Below, piece after piece: positions 1-11,384 of a stretch of DNA of 63,004 nucleotides; within the stretch, counting starts at the first letter, position 1; each line of letters begins with the position of its first letter. The position numbers and the translations under genes were made by a program. The stretch comes from Zygnema cylindricum. Taxonomy: Eukaryota > Streptophyta > Zygnematophyceae > Zygnematales > Zygnemataceae. The notes below the pieces were generated by a model that saw nothing but the letters and a program-made list of their open reading frames with translations, ran no database searches and was not told the DNA's origin. The stretch lies in contig JBBHKE010002034.1 in the NCBI GenBank assembly GCA_037447655.1, positions 1 to 63,004 of the forward strand, in the 5' to 3' direction.

Positions 1-155
1 ACATATATATATACAAATAAATAGAGATAGATAGATAGATATACAGATGAATATATATAGATAGATACATATATAGAGAGATAGATAGATATATATACAT
101 ATATGGATAGATAGATAGATAGATATATAGATAAGATATATTATATATATAAGAT
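1..155. repeat. AT-rich GATA-type simple repeat
   Basis: Imperfect runs of ATAGATAG and ATATAT fill the left edge. No coding signal is seen. It probably lies in an intron or flank of the minus-strand symplekin-like gene. Confidence 0.8.
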
Positions 156-205
156 GAAATTGCTTACCAAACTACCAGGAAGTGACTCATGTGAGGTCTC
201 CACTA

Positions 206-320
206 ATAGAGAGTGAGAGAGGGAGGGAGGGAGGGAGGGAGGGAGGGGGGAAGAGGGAGGAACAGAGGGAGGGAGGGAGGGACAGAGAGAGGAACAGGAG
301 GGAGGGAGAGAGAGTTTCTT
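206..320. repeat. GGGA purine tract
   Basis: GGGA/GAGG repeats give purine-only runs on the plus strand. Open frames here are low-complexity products. Between this tract and 1040 the sequence is A-rich with several poly-A runs (for example 679-699 and 778-794), and I see no gene in it. Confidence 0.8.
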
Positions 321-1039
321 AAAAGAGACCCATATGGAAGTAGAAAACTAAACCTTTGTTTTCCAAACTTCGATTTTGTCGAGAGGAAGGTCGAGAGGGA
401 GAGGAAGGGTCGGAAGTAAATAATAAAACCACCATTTCCAAAAATTTCAAAGAATGTAATCGAACTCCATCGTTTCCGGGCTACAAAATGAACAAAAAAA
501 AACATAAGAAAATAAACATAAGAGAACATAAGAACGTGTGGAACAAAAATGATAAAAAACCACACCTACAAAAAATATCGGGGAAAACCCGAAAAAAAAA
601 GTAACAAAGAAAATAAGGAACAACTGCAGAAAAGTGTATAGAGAAAAAGGGAAGTTTATGAACGTTTTTGAATGAGGGAAAAAAAAAAAAAAAAAAAAAC
701 GACAAAACCAGACCCAGTTTACGTGGAAAAAAAACCATGATAAATAGATTGGATAAAACAATTGGGATTTCAAAATGAAAAAAAAAAAAAAAAACCGCTT
801 TAAACACAAATAAACTATTAAAATTAAACACCAGAAATACGCTTTAAATTAAAAAAACACAAAAAAAAACTACATATTAAGATAATGAAATGGAATCCCT
901 CAAATTACACATTAAAAATTGAACACAACCACTAAAATAAATCAAAAACAAAAAATACGTATATAACGTAATTGATTATCACCATTGCAGTAACTTAAAA
1001 ACATGAGATTTAATATGAAGAAAACCGTGTAAAGAAAAA

Positions 1040-1426
1040 CAAAAAAAAAACCATAACTTCCAATATTACTTTCCCAGTATTTAATATAAAGAACACCGTA
1101 TTTCTTTAAAACCATGGCTGCCATATAAAGAAAACCATGACTGCCATTAATATTTACCAAGTATTTCACATTAAAAAGACCTTGCTTATTTTAAGGAGAA
1201 CATAACTGACATTAATATTCCCAAATATTTCATACATAAAACACAGTATTAATTTAAAAGAAAACCATAACTGCCTTTATAAAATACCGAGTACTTAATA
1301 TAGAAAATACCGTACTATCTATTTAAAAAAAACCATAACTGCCATTTACATTTACCGAGTATTAGAAAACACCGTGTGTATTAGAACAAAAACCATAGCT
1401 ACCATTTTATATTTATATTTAGTTAC
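1040..1426. repeat. Degenerate ~65-70 bp tandem repeat
   Basis: A unit with the motifs AACCATAACTGCC, TTTACCGAGTATT and AAAACACCGTATT recurs about five or six times with substitutions and small indels. It lies directly downstream of the third recognised symplekin exon, so it is most likely intronic. Confidence 0.7.
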
Positions 1427-1524
1427 CTGCATCGCCATATTTTGTACTGAAAGTCGAATCGGATACACGGATTCCCAAGCGGCCTGTAAAGATTTGTCCA
1501 CTTGCCCTGTATCCAATCCCTATT

Positions 1525-1616
<92 letters not shown>

Positions 1617-3855
1617 AGGGGAAGAGAGAGGGGGGAGAGAGGGAAGGAGAGAGAAAGAGGAGAAGGGAAGAACGAAGGGAGAGATGGAAGGAGTGAAAGG
1701 AAAAGAGAGGAGAGAGGAAGAGAAAGAGTGGGGGGGAGAGAGGGGTGAGAGAGGAAGGGAGAGAAAGGGAGGGGAGAGTGAGCGGAAGGGAGAGAGAGAA
1801 AAAGAGAGAGAAAGAAAGATAAGAGAGAGGGAGAGAGATGGGGGGGAGGAGAGATAAATGGGGGGAGAGAGGGAGGAATTGAAAGAAAGGGAGAGATAGA
1901 GTGAGAAATATAGAAAGGAGGAGATGGAAGGCGAGAGTGGGAGATGGGGAGAGACAGGCAGTGAAAGGAAAGGAGCAAGGGGGAGGTGGAGAGAGGGAGA
2001 AAGGGAGAAAGGGAAAGGGGGAGAAAGTGGGAGAAAGAGGGAGAGAGGGAGAGGGACAGGGAGGTAGAGGAGGGAAGAAAGAGTTAGTCAACGGTTTCAG
2101 TAAGCATAAAATAAATCGATTGCTATCTGTAACCTGATTTCATTTTGTCCTGTATCCGATTTTGTCCTGTCTTTCTAGTATGCAAAGAGAGAGGGAAAAG
2201 GCAGAGGAGAGCAGTTTGGGGAGGGAGAGAGGGAGAGGGCAAGAGAAGGAAAGAAATAGAGAAGGGTAAAGGGAGAGGGAGAGAAGAGGAGAGAAGGGAG
2301 TGGGAGAGAAGGGAGTGGGAGAGAAATGGAAAGACAGGGAGTGAGAGAGAGAAGGAGAAGGAGAGAGGAGAAGAATACATGAAACGAGAGAGAGATGGGT
2401 GAAATGAATCTCGGGCAAAGAGCTAAAAATCTAACACTACTCTGCAAGAGAGAGAGAGAGAGGGAGAGAGAGGTAGAGAGGGAGAGAGAGAGAGGGAGAG
2501 ACACAGAGAGAGACGGAGAGAGGAATGGGTGAAATGAACCTGGGGGAGAAAAAAAAATTAAACACTTAAACTCACCTGCAATGCCACTTGTTCCAAAGTT
2601 GTTCGAAAAAGAATTGAAGCCGCCATGAGGGCATGTTTTACGACAGAAGAAGACGAATCTTTCAACATTATCATAAGGACAGGTGTCAAGTGATCCGCAA
2701 ATTGAGGATGTTTTGAACCGATTTCCTCGATTGTCCTGTTCCAAAAGTACAAAGTTCACCATTAGTACTGTGAGAAAATAACATTTTCCCAGCAATAACT
2801 GTTTGTTTTTTAGACGGAAAATGAAAATAATATGATCAACACTAGTTCGTTTAAACAAAAAAACCGGTTTATAATCCAGGTTTTAGTTCTAACACCAATT
2901 TCCTAAATGAACGCATGATAGTGTGAAAGAAAAAGTAGGCAACTATAGTTTGGACACGTTTCCTTTTTATGACCACGTATTCGTGCGAAAAATGGAGTAG
3001 ACAACTACAGTCTCGACATGATTTCCTTAATGACACGAGTGTGAAAAAAGAGTAAATAATTATAGTCTTGACGTGGTTTTCTTTATGAGCACATATTAGT
3101 GTGAGAAAAAAAGCAGACAATTGTGGTTTTGACATGTTTTTCTTAATGTAACACATTAGTGTGAAGAAAAGAGTAGATAATTGCATTCTTGACATGTTTT
3201 TTTGCTGCGGAACACATACTTGTGTGAAAAAAGGAGTTTAAAAGTCTAAATTTTATGTGCTTTTTCTTCGTGAAACACTAACAAGGGAAGAAAGAGTCTA
3301 AAAGTTTAGTGTTGACATGGCTTTTCGTTTAGAGACAGATGTCAGTGTGAAACACATCACTCGCCGCAGGTTTTCCTTTTTCAAACAACACAATTAAACC
3401 AAACAGCAAAAAGACAAAAACTACCAAAATTGCAAAAAACAACTGTAACGTGTAGCTATAAACTAATAATTGTCCTTTGGTGGATGAAGTGACTCACACC
3501 GAAAAGTCCCAACTAAAGGTAAAAATAAAAAATGGTAAAAGGCGGCAAATGTAATAAATGTGACAAATGAAACAAATGTGACAAGGGAATACCACTCGTA
3601 TAATTCACCCAAAACCAGAAAAAGAAAATCAACAAAAAAAAAAAAATAGACGTACCGGCTTGCAAGTTTTCGCACTTCCGGAGATGGATCCACATGTAAT
3701 TCCAATAAATGGGGTACAAACTCGGGAATCAAATGGGGTTCTTGACGAATGAGAAGTTCCAACAGGGGTTTTAGTCGAACCGATTTCTCTTGAGAGGAAT
3801 TAGTTGCCTTAATTTCATTCAAATAACCCAAAACTTTTTCTCGAGCGACAGCCAT
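1427..3855 (-). CDS. SYMPK: Symplekin/Pta1-like mRNA 3'-end processing scaffold, 5' exons
   Basis: Three minus-strand exons splice in frame: 3855-3656, 2735-2576 and 1483-1427 (139 residues), with GT-AG borders and phases 2 then 0. The protein starts MAVAREKVLGYLNEIKATNS. It continues as HEAT-like helices: a LLELLIRQEPHL segment, then a VRKLASR end that runs into TIEEIGSKHP, then a VVKHALMAASILF helix. This order (one HEAT unit ending in EVRK, then VVK-A-LF-TLE, then a W-containing exon) fits the symplekin N-terminal domain. Symplekin scaffolds the cleavage and polyadenylation complex in the nucleus. The full protein is normally around 1,000 residues, so most of the gene lies beyond 1427 or off the window. 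Intron 2 is nearly all pyrimidine in the sense strand. The family call is from memory and not searched. Confidence 0.72.
1525..2085. repeat. (GA)n microsatellite and purine-rich tract
   Basis: An almost pure GA run at about 1527-1612 is followed by ~470 bp of GGAGA/GGGAGA purine sequence. The tract lies in intron 2 of the symplekin-like gene, so the transcript carries the pyrimidine strand and the tract sits just upstream of the 1483 acceptor. Confidence 0.9.
2190..2525. repeat. GA/GGGA purine tract in symplekin intron 2
   Basis: Two purine blocks (about 2190-2395 and 2440-2525) are separated by a short mixed sequence. Each block is followed by a similar GGGTGAAATGAA-type sequence (about 2397 and 2527), which suggests an old local duplication. 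Confidence 0.8.
2915..3355. repeat. ~62 bp minisatellite in symplekin intron 1
   Basis: About eight diverged units start near 2919, 2983, 3039, 3099, 3159, 3223, 3285 and 3345. Each has a GTGTGAAAAAAGAGTA-like part, then an AATTGTAGTCTTGACATG-like part, then a T-rich part. The repeats are contiguous with no unique spacers. Confidence 0.8.
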
Positions 3856-4154
3856 ACTTTCGAAAACAAAAACTTGTGAAGGTTTGGTGTTCGAAAATGG
3901 TTTCCAAAAATAAACGGATCCTTAACTCAATTTTTTTTCAAATTTTAAGGCATTTCTACAGTTATTGGGCATTTTCTAGGAATTAAAATTTGAGAATAAG
4001 ACTTAACGATTTGAAATTACGATATTAGGGTTTGAACTTAGGGTTTACAAATTCTGTAAGCCTCCGTGAGTTTTGATGTTTTCAAAAATGTTAATGGAAC
4101 GTAAATTTAGGTGTAAAGGAGTTTACAAAAAATGTCTGAAAAATGCCAAGTTAT

Positions 4155-4680
4155 CAGGGGAGGGAGAGAGAGAGGAAGGGTGAGAGGAGAGAGAGGGAGA
4201 GAGAGGGGTATCAATAGAGTCTAGGGTTTGTAGAAAGAAAGTTAGGGTTTGATGGGTTTTCGAAACTTCTAGGGTCAATGAATGCTTTTGTGAGATATAT
4301 TGTCAGAAAATAGAGGCAAAGGGAGGGAAGGGGAGAAAAAGGAGGAAGGAGAGAAGGAAAAAGTAGAGAGGGGAAGGAAAAGGAAGGAAGGGAAGAGTGA
4401 GAAAGAGAAAAAGGGAAGGACCAAAGAAAGCCAAGGAGGATGAAGAGATGAAAGGGAAGGAACAGGGGGAGGGTTAAGGGAGGTCGAAAAGGAGAGAGAA
4501 GAAAAGAGAGAAAGGGAGAGAGAGAGAACGGCGGAGAGAGAGAGAGAGAGAGAGGGTGCTAAGAGAGGAAAAGGAGATGAGGTAGGAGAGTTATAAAGCA
4601 GAAATAAAGAAAGAGGGGGGCAATGAGAGAGAGGAGAGAGAGAAGAGAGAGGGGGAACAGAAAAGAAAAGGAAAGAGGGA
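4155..4680. repeat. GA-rich purine tract upstream of the symplekin-like gene
   Basis: Repeated GGGAGAGAGA and AAGGAAGGGA strings, with short mixed interruptions near 4205-4320. Between 3856 and 4155 there is AT-rich sequence with two TTAGGGTTT-like strings, and no gene is seen. Confidence 0.8.
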
Positions 4681-4706
4681 AGCTCTATTCAGAAATGAGT
4701 TACAAG

Positions 4707-4880
4707 GTGACACGTGTGTCACAGAGCGGAGGGGTTGCCACGTGTCAATCCTGACACGTATTGACAAGCGTGAGTTGATAATCAGAAAACGAACCAGATG
4801 AAGACACGTGGCAGGTAAAGGTTGCCATCCTTGAACGACACGTGGCGGAAAAGGCTCTCCGCGGGCAGACACGTGGAGCG
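4707..4880. promoter_or_regulatory. Cluster of G-box/ABRE-like CACGTG elements
   Basis: Five CACGTG hexamers lie at 4711, 4739, 4805, 4839 and 4870, plus CACGTA at 4755. Four sit in ACACGTGGC or GCCACGTGTC context, which is the plant ABRE/G-box core bound by bZIP and bHLH factors (family knowledge). The cluster is 0.85-1.0 kb upstream of the minus-strand symplekin start. Which gene it serves, if any, is inference. Confidence 0.5.
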
Positions 4881-5016
4881 TCGGTGGAACTCCGTATACT
4901 CCTGTCCTTTCCGATTAAAAACCTAAAAGTTTTTAAATTTTAAAGTTCGGCTTATAAAGTGCGAAAAATGAATCCATAGCAGCACATGTCAGTTGTGCAG
5001 AATTACTACAGTACAG

Positions 5017-5226
5017 TAAACCGTGAATCGCTATTAGTGTTAATATTTTTTTCGTCGAGAAAAATATCTTTTCTCCGTACACACACGTAAACTTATGAAT
5101 CTGACGGTTGCGATTGAGCCACCTTCCGATTGGCGGTCTCCATGTAAAAATCGAACAAGTGTGTACGGAGGGAAGAGGTTTTAAGCGGCGAACAAATTAT
5201 TAACACTCGTAGCGATACGCGGTGCA
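5017..5226. mobile_element. ~210 bp foldback MITE (family A)
   Basis: Left end TAAACCGTGAATCGCTATTA is the inverted counterpart of the right end, which reads TAGCGATACGCGGTGCA. The pairing continues inward through GTGTTAATA and the CCGTACACAC / GTGTGTACGG blocks, so most of the element folds on itself. Related copies lie at 22629-22848 and 62365-62582, and an interrupted one ends at 27089. Confidence 0.75.
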
Positions 5227-5287
5227 GTTGTTGTGTATCGGTAGCCGTTTGTCGATAGCCAATATGTACCTTTCTTGACATACAGAC

Positions 5288-5754
5288 AGAGGTCGCAAAA
5301 GTCCAAATTTTAGATAACCGAAACCGACCGTTTTTTTTTTTTCAAAATCTGAGTACCCGACGCCCGACCGGGTTATGTCACGCTCCTAAATTGTTAACCG
5401 TTACCCGAAAGGCGTTTACGAAAAATAAAGTTAACCGAAACTCGATTTCTCGCGACTACCCGTTCCCGCCCGTATCCGAATAAGTACAAAATTAGTGGTA
5501 CATCTCCCTTATACTTTCCACGATACCAAGAGTATAAAGTACAACAGTGTTGGATAGTATTAACAGTACAAAACCTTCATTTTTTTTCGTTTTTTGCTAG
5601 CCCGACCGTAACCGATTTTTTATTTTTTTTGCGAGAATCACCCGCCCGAATCCGCCCGACCCCCCAAAATTTTCAACCGAATCTCTTCCGGATCCGACGC
5701 GGGCGGTCGGTCAACGGTCGGTTACGATTTCGGTTAACCGTTTGCGACCTACAG
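5288..5754. mobile_element. hAT-like MITE, copy 1 (family H)
   Basis: The ends are CAGAGGTCGCAAAAGTC on the left and TTTGCGACCTACAG on the right. The interior has many CCCGACC / GGGCGG strings that pair across the element. The CAGAGGTCGC terminus looks like a hAT end (CAGNGGT). A clean 8 bp target duplication was not resolved here. Confidence 0.6.
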
Positions 5755-5994
5755 ATAATTGATATATTGAGCCGATATATTGGTAGAATAATTTTTTTTG
5801 TTGAATTTCCGATCTATCATTATAAATAACTGATAGATATAATTTCGTATAATGGTATGGAGTGAATTGTGAAAATTTTGCAAAAGGCCCCTCCCCAGGT
5901 CGCGACATCTCCGTACTCATTTAATATATCATAATATATTTTATTTCTATATCATATATCCATACTACTCGCACAGATCAACCCCCCCCACCCT
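5755..5994. other. AT-rich spacer between two hAT-like MITEs
   Basis: AT-rich sequence with ATATATT strings and no recognised gene or repeat family. Confidence 0.5.
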
Positions 5995-6483
5995 AGAGGT
6001 CGCAAAAGTCAAAATTTATGAAACCCGAATTCAACAGTTTTTTTCCCCCAAAATCTGACATCTGAAATCCGCCCGCGTTATGTCACGCTACAAAATTTTT
6101 ACCCGGTACGCGTTTACAAGAAAAAAATTAACCGAAACTCGATTTCTCGCGACTACCCGTATCCGCTCGTATCCAAATAAGAACAAAATAATGGTACATC
6201 TGCGTCATACGTTCCACAATACCAATAGTACAAAGTACAATAATGTTGTATAGTATGGACAATACTGTAATATACAGTATTGTAGTGGAACGTACCTACA
6301 CAACCTTCAAATTTTTTATTTTTTTGCTTACCCCGCCTGTACCCAAATTTTTATTTTTATTTTTATCACTCGTCCGAATCCGGCCGGCCCCAAAAATTTG
6401 GCACCCGAATCCATTCCGGATCCGACTTTGGCGGGCGGGTAACGGTCGGGTACGGATTCGGGTACGGAATTGCGACCTCTGCC
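5995..6483. mobile_element. hAT-like MITE, copy 2 (family H)
   Basis: Left AGAGGTCGCAAAAGTCAAAA and right AATTGCGACCTCTGC ends. The interior aligns with copy 1 throughout, including GTTATGTCACGCT, CGATTTCTCGCGACTACCCG and GTACAAAGTACAA. Flanking octamers CCCACCCT (left) and CTCACCCT (right) differ at one base, consistent with an old 8 bp target duplication. Confidence 0.62.
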
Positions 6484-7645
6484 TCACCCTTTAATTCTCG
6501 ACAATGAATTTTGTTGTTTCTAAAGCGATATATCGACACCCCACAACGTTTAGTAACCAATATTATCGTTCATCATATTTATCGTGATAAAAAATTACAC
6601 GAAACACCACTAATAATTGCATAGCTTTTTATAATGTTAATTAAACAATACGTGCATAGTGCAACGTTAGCGGGGGAAAAGGGAGACATTATTGAGAACT
6701 GTTATAATTAGCAATGCCTTTAAAGGTGAATTAACGGACGCTTATCTTCCATTAGCCCCGATTTTTGAACTAAGGACTAATGGTTTGTCGTGGTCAGGGC
6801 AATTTGGCAGTTTCTGTTGTCTATCAAGTCTTGGTAGTTAAAGGTGGGGCTCCATCACGCAAAAAGTGAGGTTGTTTAATGGAAAAGCACCGCTTCGTTC
6901 TGAGCCATACTAGTTTTTTTCTTTCTTTTTATAAAAAATGTTTTCTGGAGATTCAATAAGATTCTACAAAATTTTGGGCAAAAATTTCGATCGTCCGATT
7001 TTGAGTTTTCGAAGCAACTCTCCTTCTATCTAATGTCTCGATAATCTCCTCGACTACCCTCAATAAGACACTTTCCACACACTGGACATGTTTATTGTTA
7101 CACTTTAAAACAAATATATAATCCACGGCGGACGAGCGATTACAACTTAACATTTGGCAAAAACCATGTGCCTTCGTACATGTTGCACTCAAATTGACGA
7201 GAAGTGATGAAAACACCTTTGGCGGAGGATATCTTTTAACTCTTCTTTTCCTTTTAGGAAGTGACTTTGTCTTTATTTGTGTGATGATAAAGTATGCACA
7301 TGCAAAAGCTATAATTTATTACGATTTTACAAAACTTAACTTTCGTTCGTTCGTACAAATACGCTTGATTATATTTTGTGCTTTTCAAATCTTTACATAT
7401 TCCCAACCGTCTACATAAGAGCCTACGTGGTTCCAATTGAAATGAAGCACGTAGGCGATTGTTGCCTTGATGGTACGACTTGATGGATTAGTGATAAAAA
7501 TACTACTTAAAGATATAGAAATGTTCACTAAACGGGAGTAAACGTGTCGGTACGATTATTGGAAATGCCTGATGGACAATGACCCTTACGCTTTAGCCAT
7601 TACCAATAAATATGCGGAGACGTTAATTTGTAGTGTTTACTGGTA
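6484..7645. other. No recognised gene; one orphan MITE end
   Basis: Open frames are short and lack splice-linked partners. At about 6846-6880 the string GCAAAAAGTGAGGTTGTTTA resembles the sub-terminal part of the Harbinger-like MITE at 10655, so this may be a decayed element end. Nothing else is recognised. Confidence 0.4.
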
Positions 7646-8271
7646 TGGCGTTCCATTATCTCGTGCCAGTAAACACCGTTTCTTAATTATGATTGACGCC
7701 ACGTAGGTTAGTTTTAATATTATTAAAATTTAAAAATATTTTTCAAGCTTAAAATCTGTATGTGATATTTGTAGGAGCAAATGTAGTTAATGACTCGTAC
7801 AAATTTTTTGCGACCAAATTTTAATTTTGAAATTGGAAATCAAAATTTTGAAACAGAATGGTAAAAAGGCGCCGCAAACTTTGAAGGTCAGCCGATGTCA
7901 AAATGAGCGTGCGAGGATAATTTGGTCGACCTACATACCCCGTGGGGGAAGGCACATGGCGTGTACGACGTGTTCGTTTCTCATCGTCTGTTCGTGGTGG
8001 ATATTTTTTTTGCTTTTCACGTAACCCTCGTGGGTAAACTCTCCTCGCCCATTGAGTCTCTTCACACTGGACGATTTGCACGATTGCTTCCTAAATCTAA
8101 AAAAGTGAAACATCCAACGTTTGATTATTAAGCCTATTATATTGGAGCCATCCAGTAAACATGTTTTGTCATGTTTCATCTAACAAAAAAACAAATGGTA
8201 CAAATCTGTGCGAAATCATACGGCGTCAAGTAAACAGCCTCACTTTTCCTCTAAAAGAAGTTCTCCCTTAC
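7646..8271. mobile_element. Diverged Harbinger-like MITE (family G)
   Basis: The right end reads CCTCACTTTTCCTCTAAAAG then AAGTTCTCCCTTA, the inverted counterpart of the GGGTGAAGTTCC end at 10655. The left end GGCGTTCCATTATCTCG matches less well. The interior 7805-8180 is an inverted copy of 23390-23790, which defines the family. No transposase frame is present. Confidence 0.5.
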
Positions 8272-8693
8272 GCTAAAACATTTCAGAAAACAAAAGCCTT
8301 TACGTTATCGAATATTGTGGTTCAAGTTATAAATTTAGAATAATATTTGAATTGGTTTGAATTTTGTCGGCAACCGTTTCATGGGTCAAATGAAATTGTG
8401 GACAAAGAAAAATTTCGTTCGCCGTCGATTTTTTCGACTTATCACCAATGAAAAAAACCGAGGTCACTCAAAAATGTTGTCCAAGTTGGCTAATGGAAAG
8501 TCTCAATTGTTCTTCCAAGGACACGCCGGAAGGCAATAGTGGGGCAAAGCCACTTAACGCCCTGCTGCATAGTGACACATGGCCGATTCCCATTTTGACT
8601 TTAGACTTCAAAGCATTAAGTTTAACGTGCGAAATAGTTTGCGCGTTGTAGTACGTCGTACATTACGTTGTCTCCTCGAGGACCACTGTACAG

Positions 8694-9193
8694 TACACCG
8701 CGAATCGTAATTAGCGTAAATAATTAATTAGTGTTATTGACTCTAATTCGGGTTTTGTTTTTTTTTTATTTTTTTTAATTTCCTCTAATTTATCAATAAC
8801 TCTAATTCGGGTTGCTTTCCATAATAATAATCCGCGCTGAATATCTTTATTGTAAATTAGGTGCACGTACAAAATCTGACTAAATGTCCAGTTTCACGTC
8901 ATTATGACGTTTGCACTACGCGGTTTGTGAAAAAGTTGTTACATGATAACGACATGTGTTAAATCATTTTTTGTACTTTTTTAATTAATAAAGAAAATTT
9001 TGCACGGTCAGACACGGACTGTACGTCACACAATTTAAAAAGGTATTCTATTAGAGTTGTTAACGCTTATTCAAAAAATACCTTAGATAATGTAAAAAAT
9101 AATTTAGAATTACGTACTCTTTTTAGGGTGATAGAGTCAAAATCTGGGGCGACGGTATTAGCATACATAACGCTAATTACGATTCGCGGTGTA
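8694..9193. mobile_element. 500 bp MITE with TACACCGCGAATCG ends (family B)
   Basis: TIRs TACACCGCGAATCGTAATTA at 8694 and the exact inverse ending at 9193, with pairing for ~24 bp. Both ends extend outward as CAG/CTR plus TAC, so the true terminus may be a few bases further out. The interior has CTCTAATTCGG repeats and no coding capacity. A close relative lies at 24201-24705. Confidence 0.78.
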
Positions 9194-9201
9194 CTATACA
9201 A

Positions 9202-9640
9202 TACACCGTCAATCGTTATTAGAGTAAAGGAATAAATAGCGTAAAAACAAATTAGTGTTGTTAATCGGGATTTTTTTTTTTAAATATATATACTAATTAA
9301 TCCCTAACTGTAATCTGGGTTGTCCTGGATAATAGATACCCGCCCTTTGGATGTCTACAGTAATATCTGTATCCGTACAAAGTATGACAATACGTACGCC
9401 GTCACGCAGTTCACACGGTCGACGGACGAACATATGAGAACGTGATTTTTGTCGTCGAGTTTGCGTCTCTTTTTTCCAGTGCACATTCACATATGTGCGC
9501 AATAATGTTAAGTGTATTTTTATGCTTTTGTAATTCAAAAAATGCCATTTCGTACGGAGATACCCTGTCCGTACGCCACACTATTTCCATCGCAGTGTAC
9601 TGTTGAAATTATTATATTTATAAAATATTTTCTAGGTCTG
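9202..9640. mobile_element. Truncated MITE (family C), starts 8 bp after the previous one
   Basis: Left TIR TACACCGTCAATCGTTATTA at 9202. The interior matches 27236-27778 (TTCACACGGTCGACGGACGA, then a TGCACATTCACATA block, then a CCGTACG block). The right TIR is missing; similarity fades near 9600-9640, where a SINE-like sequence begins. Confidence 0.6.
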
Positions 9641-9659
9641 AATACATTAGTAAAAACAG

Positions 9660-9895
9660 GAAAAGTAAAGCGCAGGCAGCCTGCCTCCACCTTTTCCCTC
9701 TAGCCCCCATACTGGTTGTAGTCACTGAACGATAAAGAGGGTGGTGGAGTCATGGCTGCCTCAGCTCCATAGGCAGGACTTAAGAGTAACCTAAGTCACT
9801 CTTAACAAAAGGTTGAGTCCGGCAAGACTCGAACCTCCGACCGGCAGAGCGAGGCGTAGCCGTCAGCTCTAACCGATCTCTCGTAGAAGTTCGTT
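9660..9895 (-). mobile_element. tRNA-derived SINE candidate
   Basis: On the minus strand from 9895, a GGTTAGAGCTGACGG A-box-like block is followed by CGGAGGTTCGAGTCTTGCC, with a good B box (GGTTCGAGTCT). A further ~150 bp of unrelated body runs to about 9660. The T-stem is badly mispaired, so this is not a functional tRNA; a tRNA head plus body is the SINE layout. No target duplication was found. Confidence 0.5.
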
Positions 9896-10654
9896 ATATC
9901 ACATGGGGTGCGATATTTATTTAAACATTGAATAGAACATTAATCCGATTAACATAACTATAAATAGGAAACATAAAGACATATTAAATTCAGTGCATGC
10001 ATCAAATGTGTTGCACGAAACAAATGAATCGAACATTTATTTTGACGGCGTAAATTACAAGTCGGTATTCATCCGACGGCGCTAATCGCCGCCGAGGTCC
10101 CGGAATGGTCACCTTGGCGGTTTTTTTATGTGGCGTGACCTAGCGATACATGGAAGGGTTGAATTGAGCAGCAGGGATCCCGGACGACATAAAGACGATT
10201 CAAACGGCGACACGCGTCCACTCCGTGGCCTTGTCGTATAGAGGTCGTACAGAAAGTACATTGGCCACTATACTTTTTCGATACTTTACACTCTCTTGAT
10301 TGTAGCGTACTTTAGTAGATAGGGGTTGTGAGAGGGGTTTGGGACTTAGGGGATATGGGTAGATAGCACCTCTCTCCTAGAGAGCTTGTATAAAAGTTGA
10401 CATCTTTGTTGCATCATAACTAATCGGTTGGTTGGCTATTTTCAGTGATTCTTTTTGCTACAGACTCAGGGGAGTCCAGGCTGCACAGTGGTGCAGTCAT
10501 ACTGTCATTTTGCTCTCTTGGGAAGTAGTGGTTGTGGCTTGAAGTGGGTTAGTTAAAAGCTATATAGAGGCTTCTTGGATTCTATAGTCCAATGGAGGAC
10601 ACAGAATTGCATGTACTCCCACTTATAACGCTAATTGAAAAAAAAACCTAATTA
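9896..10654. other. No recognised gene or repeat
   Basis: Mixed sequence without splice-linked open frames. It ends in the TTA that forms the left target duplication of the next MITE. Confidence 0.4.
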
Positions 10655-11381
10655 GGGTGAAGTTCCATTAGACGAAAAGTGAGGTTGTTTATAGAAATTC
10701 GGACCTCTCCGTACTACGCCGTACGTATTATTTTGTTTTCATTAAGAAAACAACATTACATTAAATCTTGCCAATATTCTCCCAAAGTCTGGGAGTTAAC
10801 AATGACCGTTGGATATTTCTTCATGGAGCATTCGCTTCGAAAGTTATTGTAATTGGTGATGTACCTCACGAGGTACATCACCAATTACCTAAAAAATTGA
10901 GCCGCGACACGCTGAATAATGAGCATACGTGTCAAGCTGGCGACCAACGGAAATCAAAAAATTTCGCACACGATATAGGCATTCAAAAATCCAACAAAAA
11001 AAATAAACCAAATGTTGTAACGCACTTTCGTCGCGCTATTTCTATTAGCGCCCATTCGTCACACTGTTTGTGACAGCTCTTATTCGTCACACGAAAAAAC
11101 TGAACCCTAAAAAAATGAGGTGGTCTTTGACAAGGCGTTTGCAAATAGTACAAAAAATGTGTTGCACGATGACCTGGTACGCACGTACATGGTACGCAAA
11201 TGGAGATTTTTGGTCGGTGTGAAAATCATTGACGATTTTCAATATCAAATCTATAGTTACGTGGCGCCACTCTTTTACTAACACATGGATTACAGACTTT
11301 GCGGTATGGACCTTCGTTCAAAGGGTAGCATGCTGTAATGTTGGCCGTACGATTACATAATGTCGTAATGGAACTTCACCC
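10655..11381. mobile_element. Harbinger-like MITE (family G), 727 bp, TTA target duplication
   Basis: Flanked by TTA at 10652-10654 and 11382-11384. Left GGGTGAAGTTCCATTA and right TAATGGAACTTCACCC are exact inverses. The central perfect hairpin has 19 bp arms (10849-10867 and 10870-10888) and a 2-base spacer. GGG termini with TTA/TAA duplication are the PIF/Harbinger signature (family knowledge). No transposase is encoded. Confidence 0.8.
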
Positions 11382-11384
11382 TTA

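Noticed and set aside
1423-2091. Long minus-strand frame (222 residues, Ser/Leu/Pro-rich)
   Set aside because: It is a reading of the GA/CT tract inside symplekin intron 2. Only its last 57 bases overlap a real exon (1483-1427).
2915-3355. CRISPR-like regular repeats
   Set aside because: The ~62 bp units are contiguous without unique spacers, and the context is a eukaryotic intron.
9800-9895. Functional tRNA gene on the minus strand
   Set aside because: The T-stem has several mismatches and no acceptor stem closes; only promoter-like boxes remain, so SINE is a better reading.
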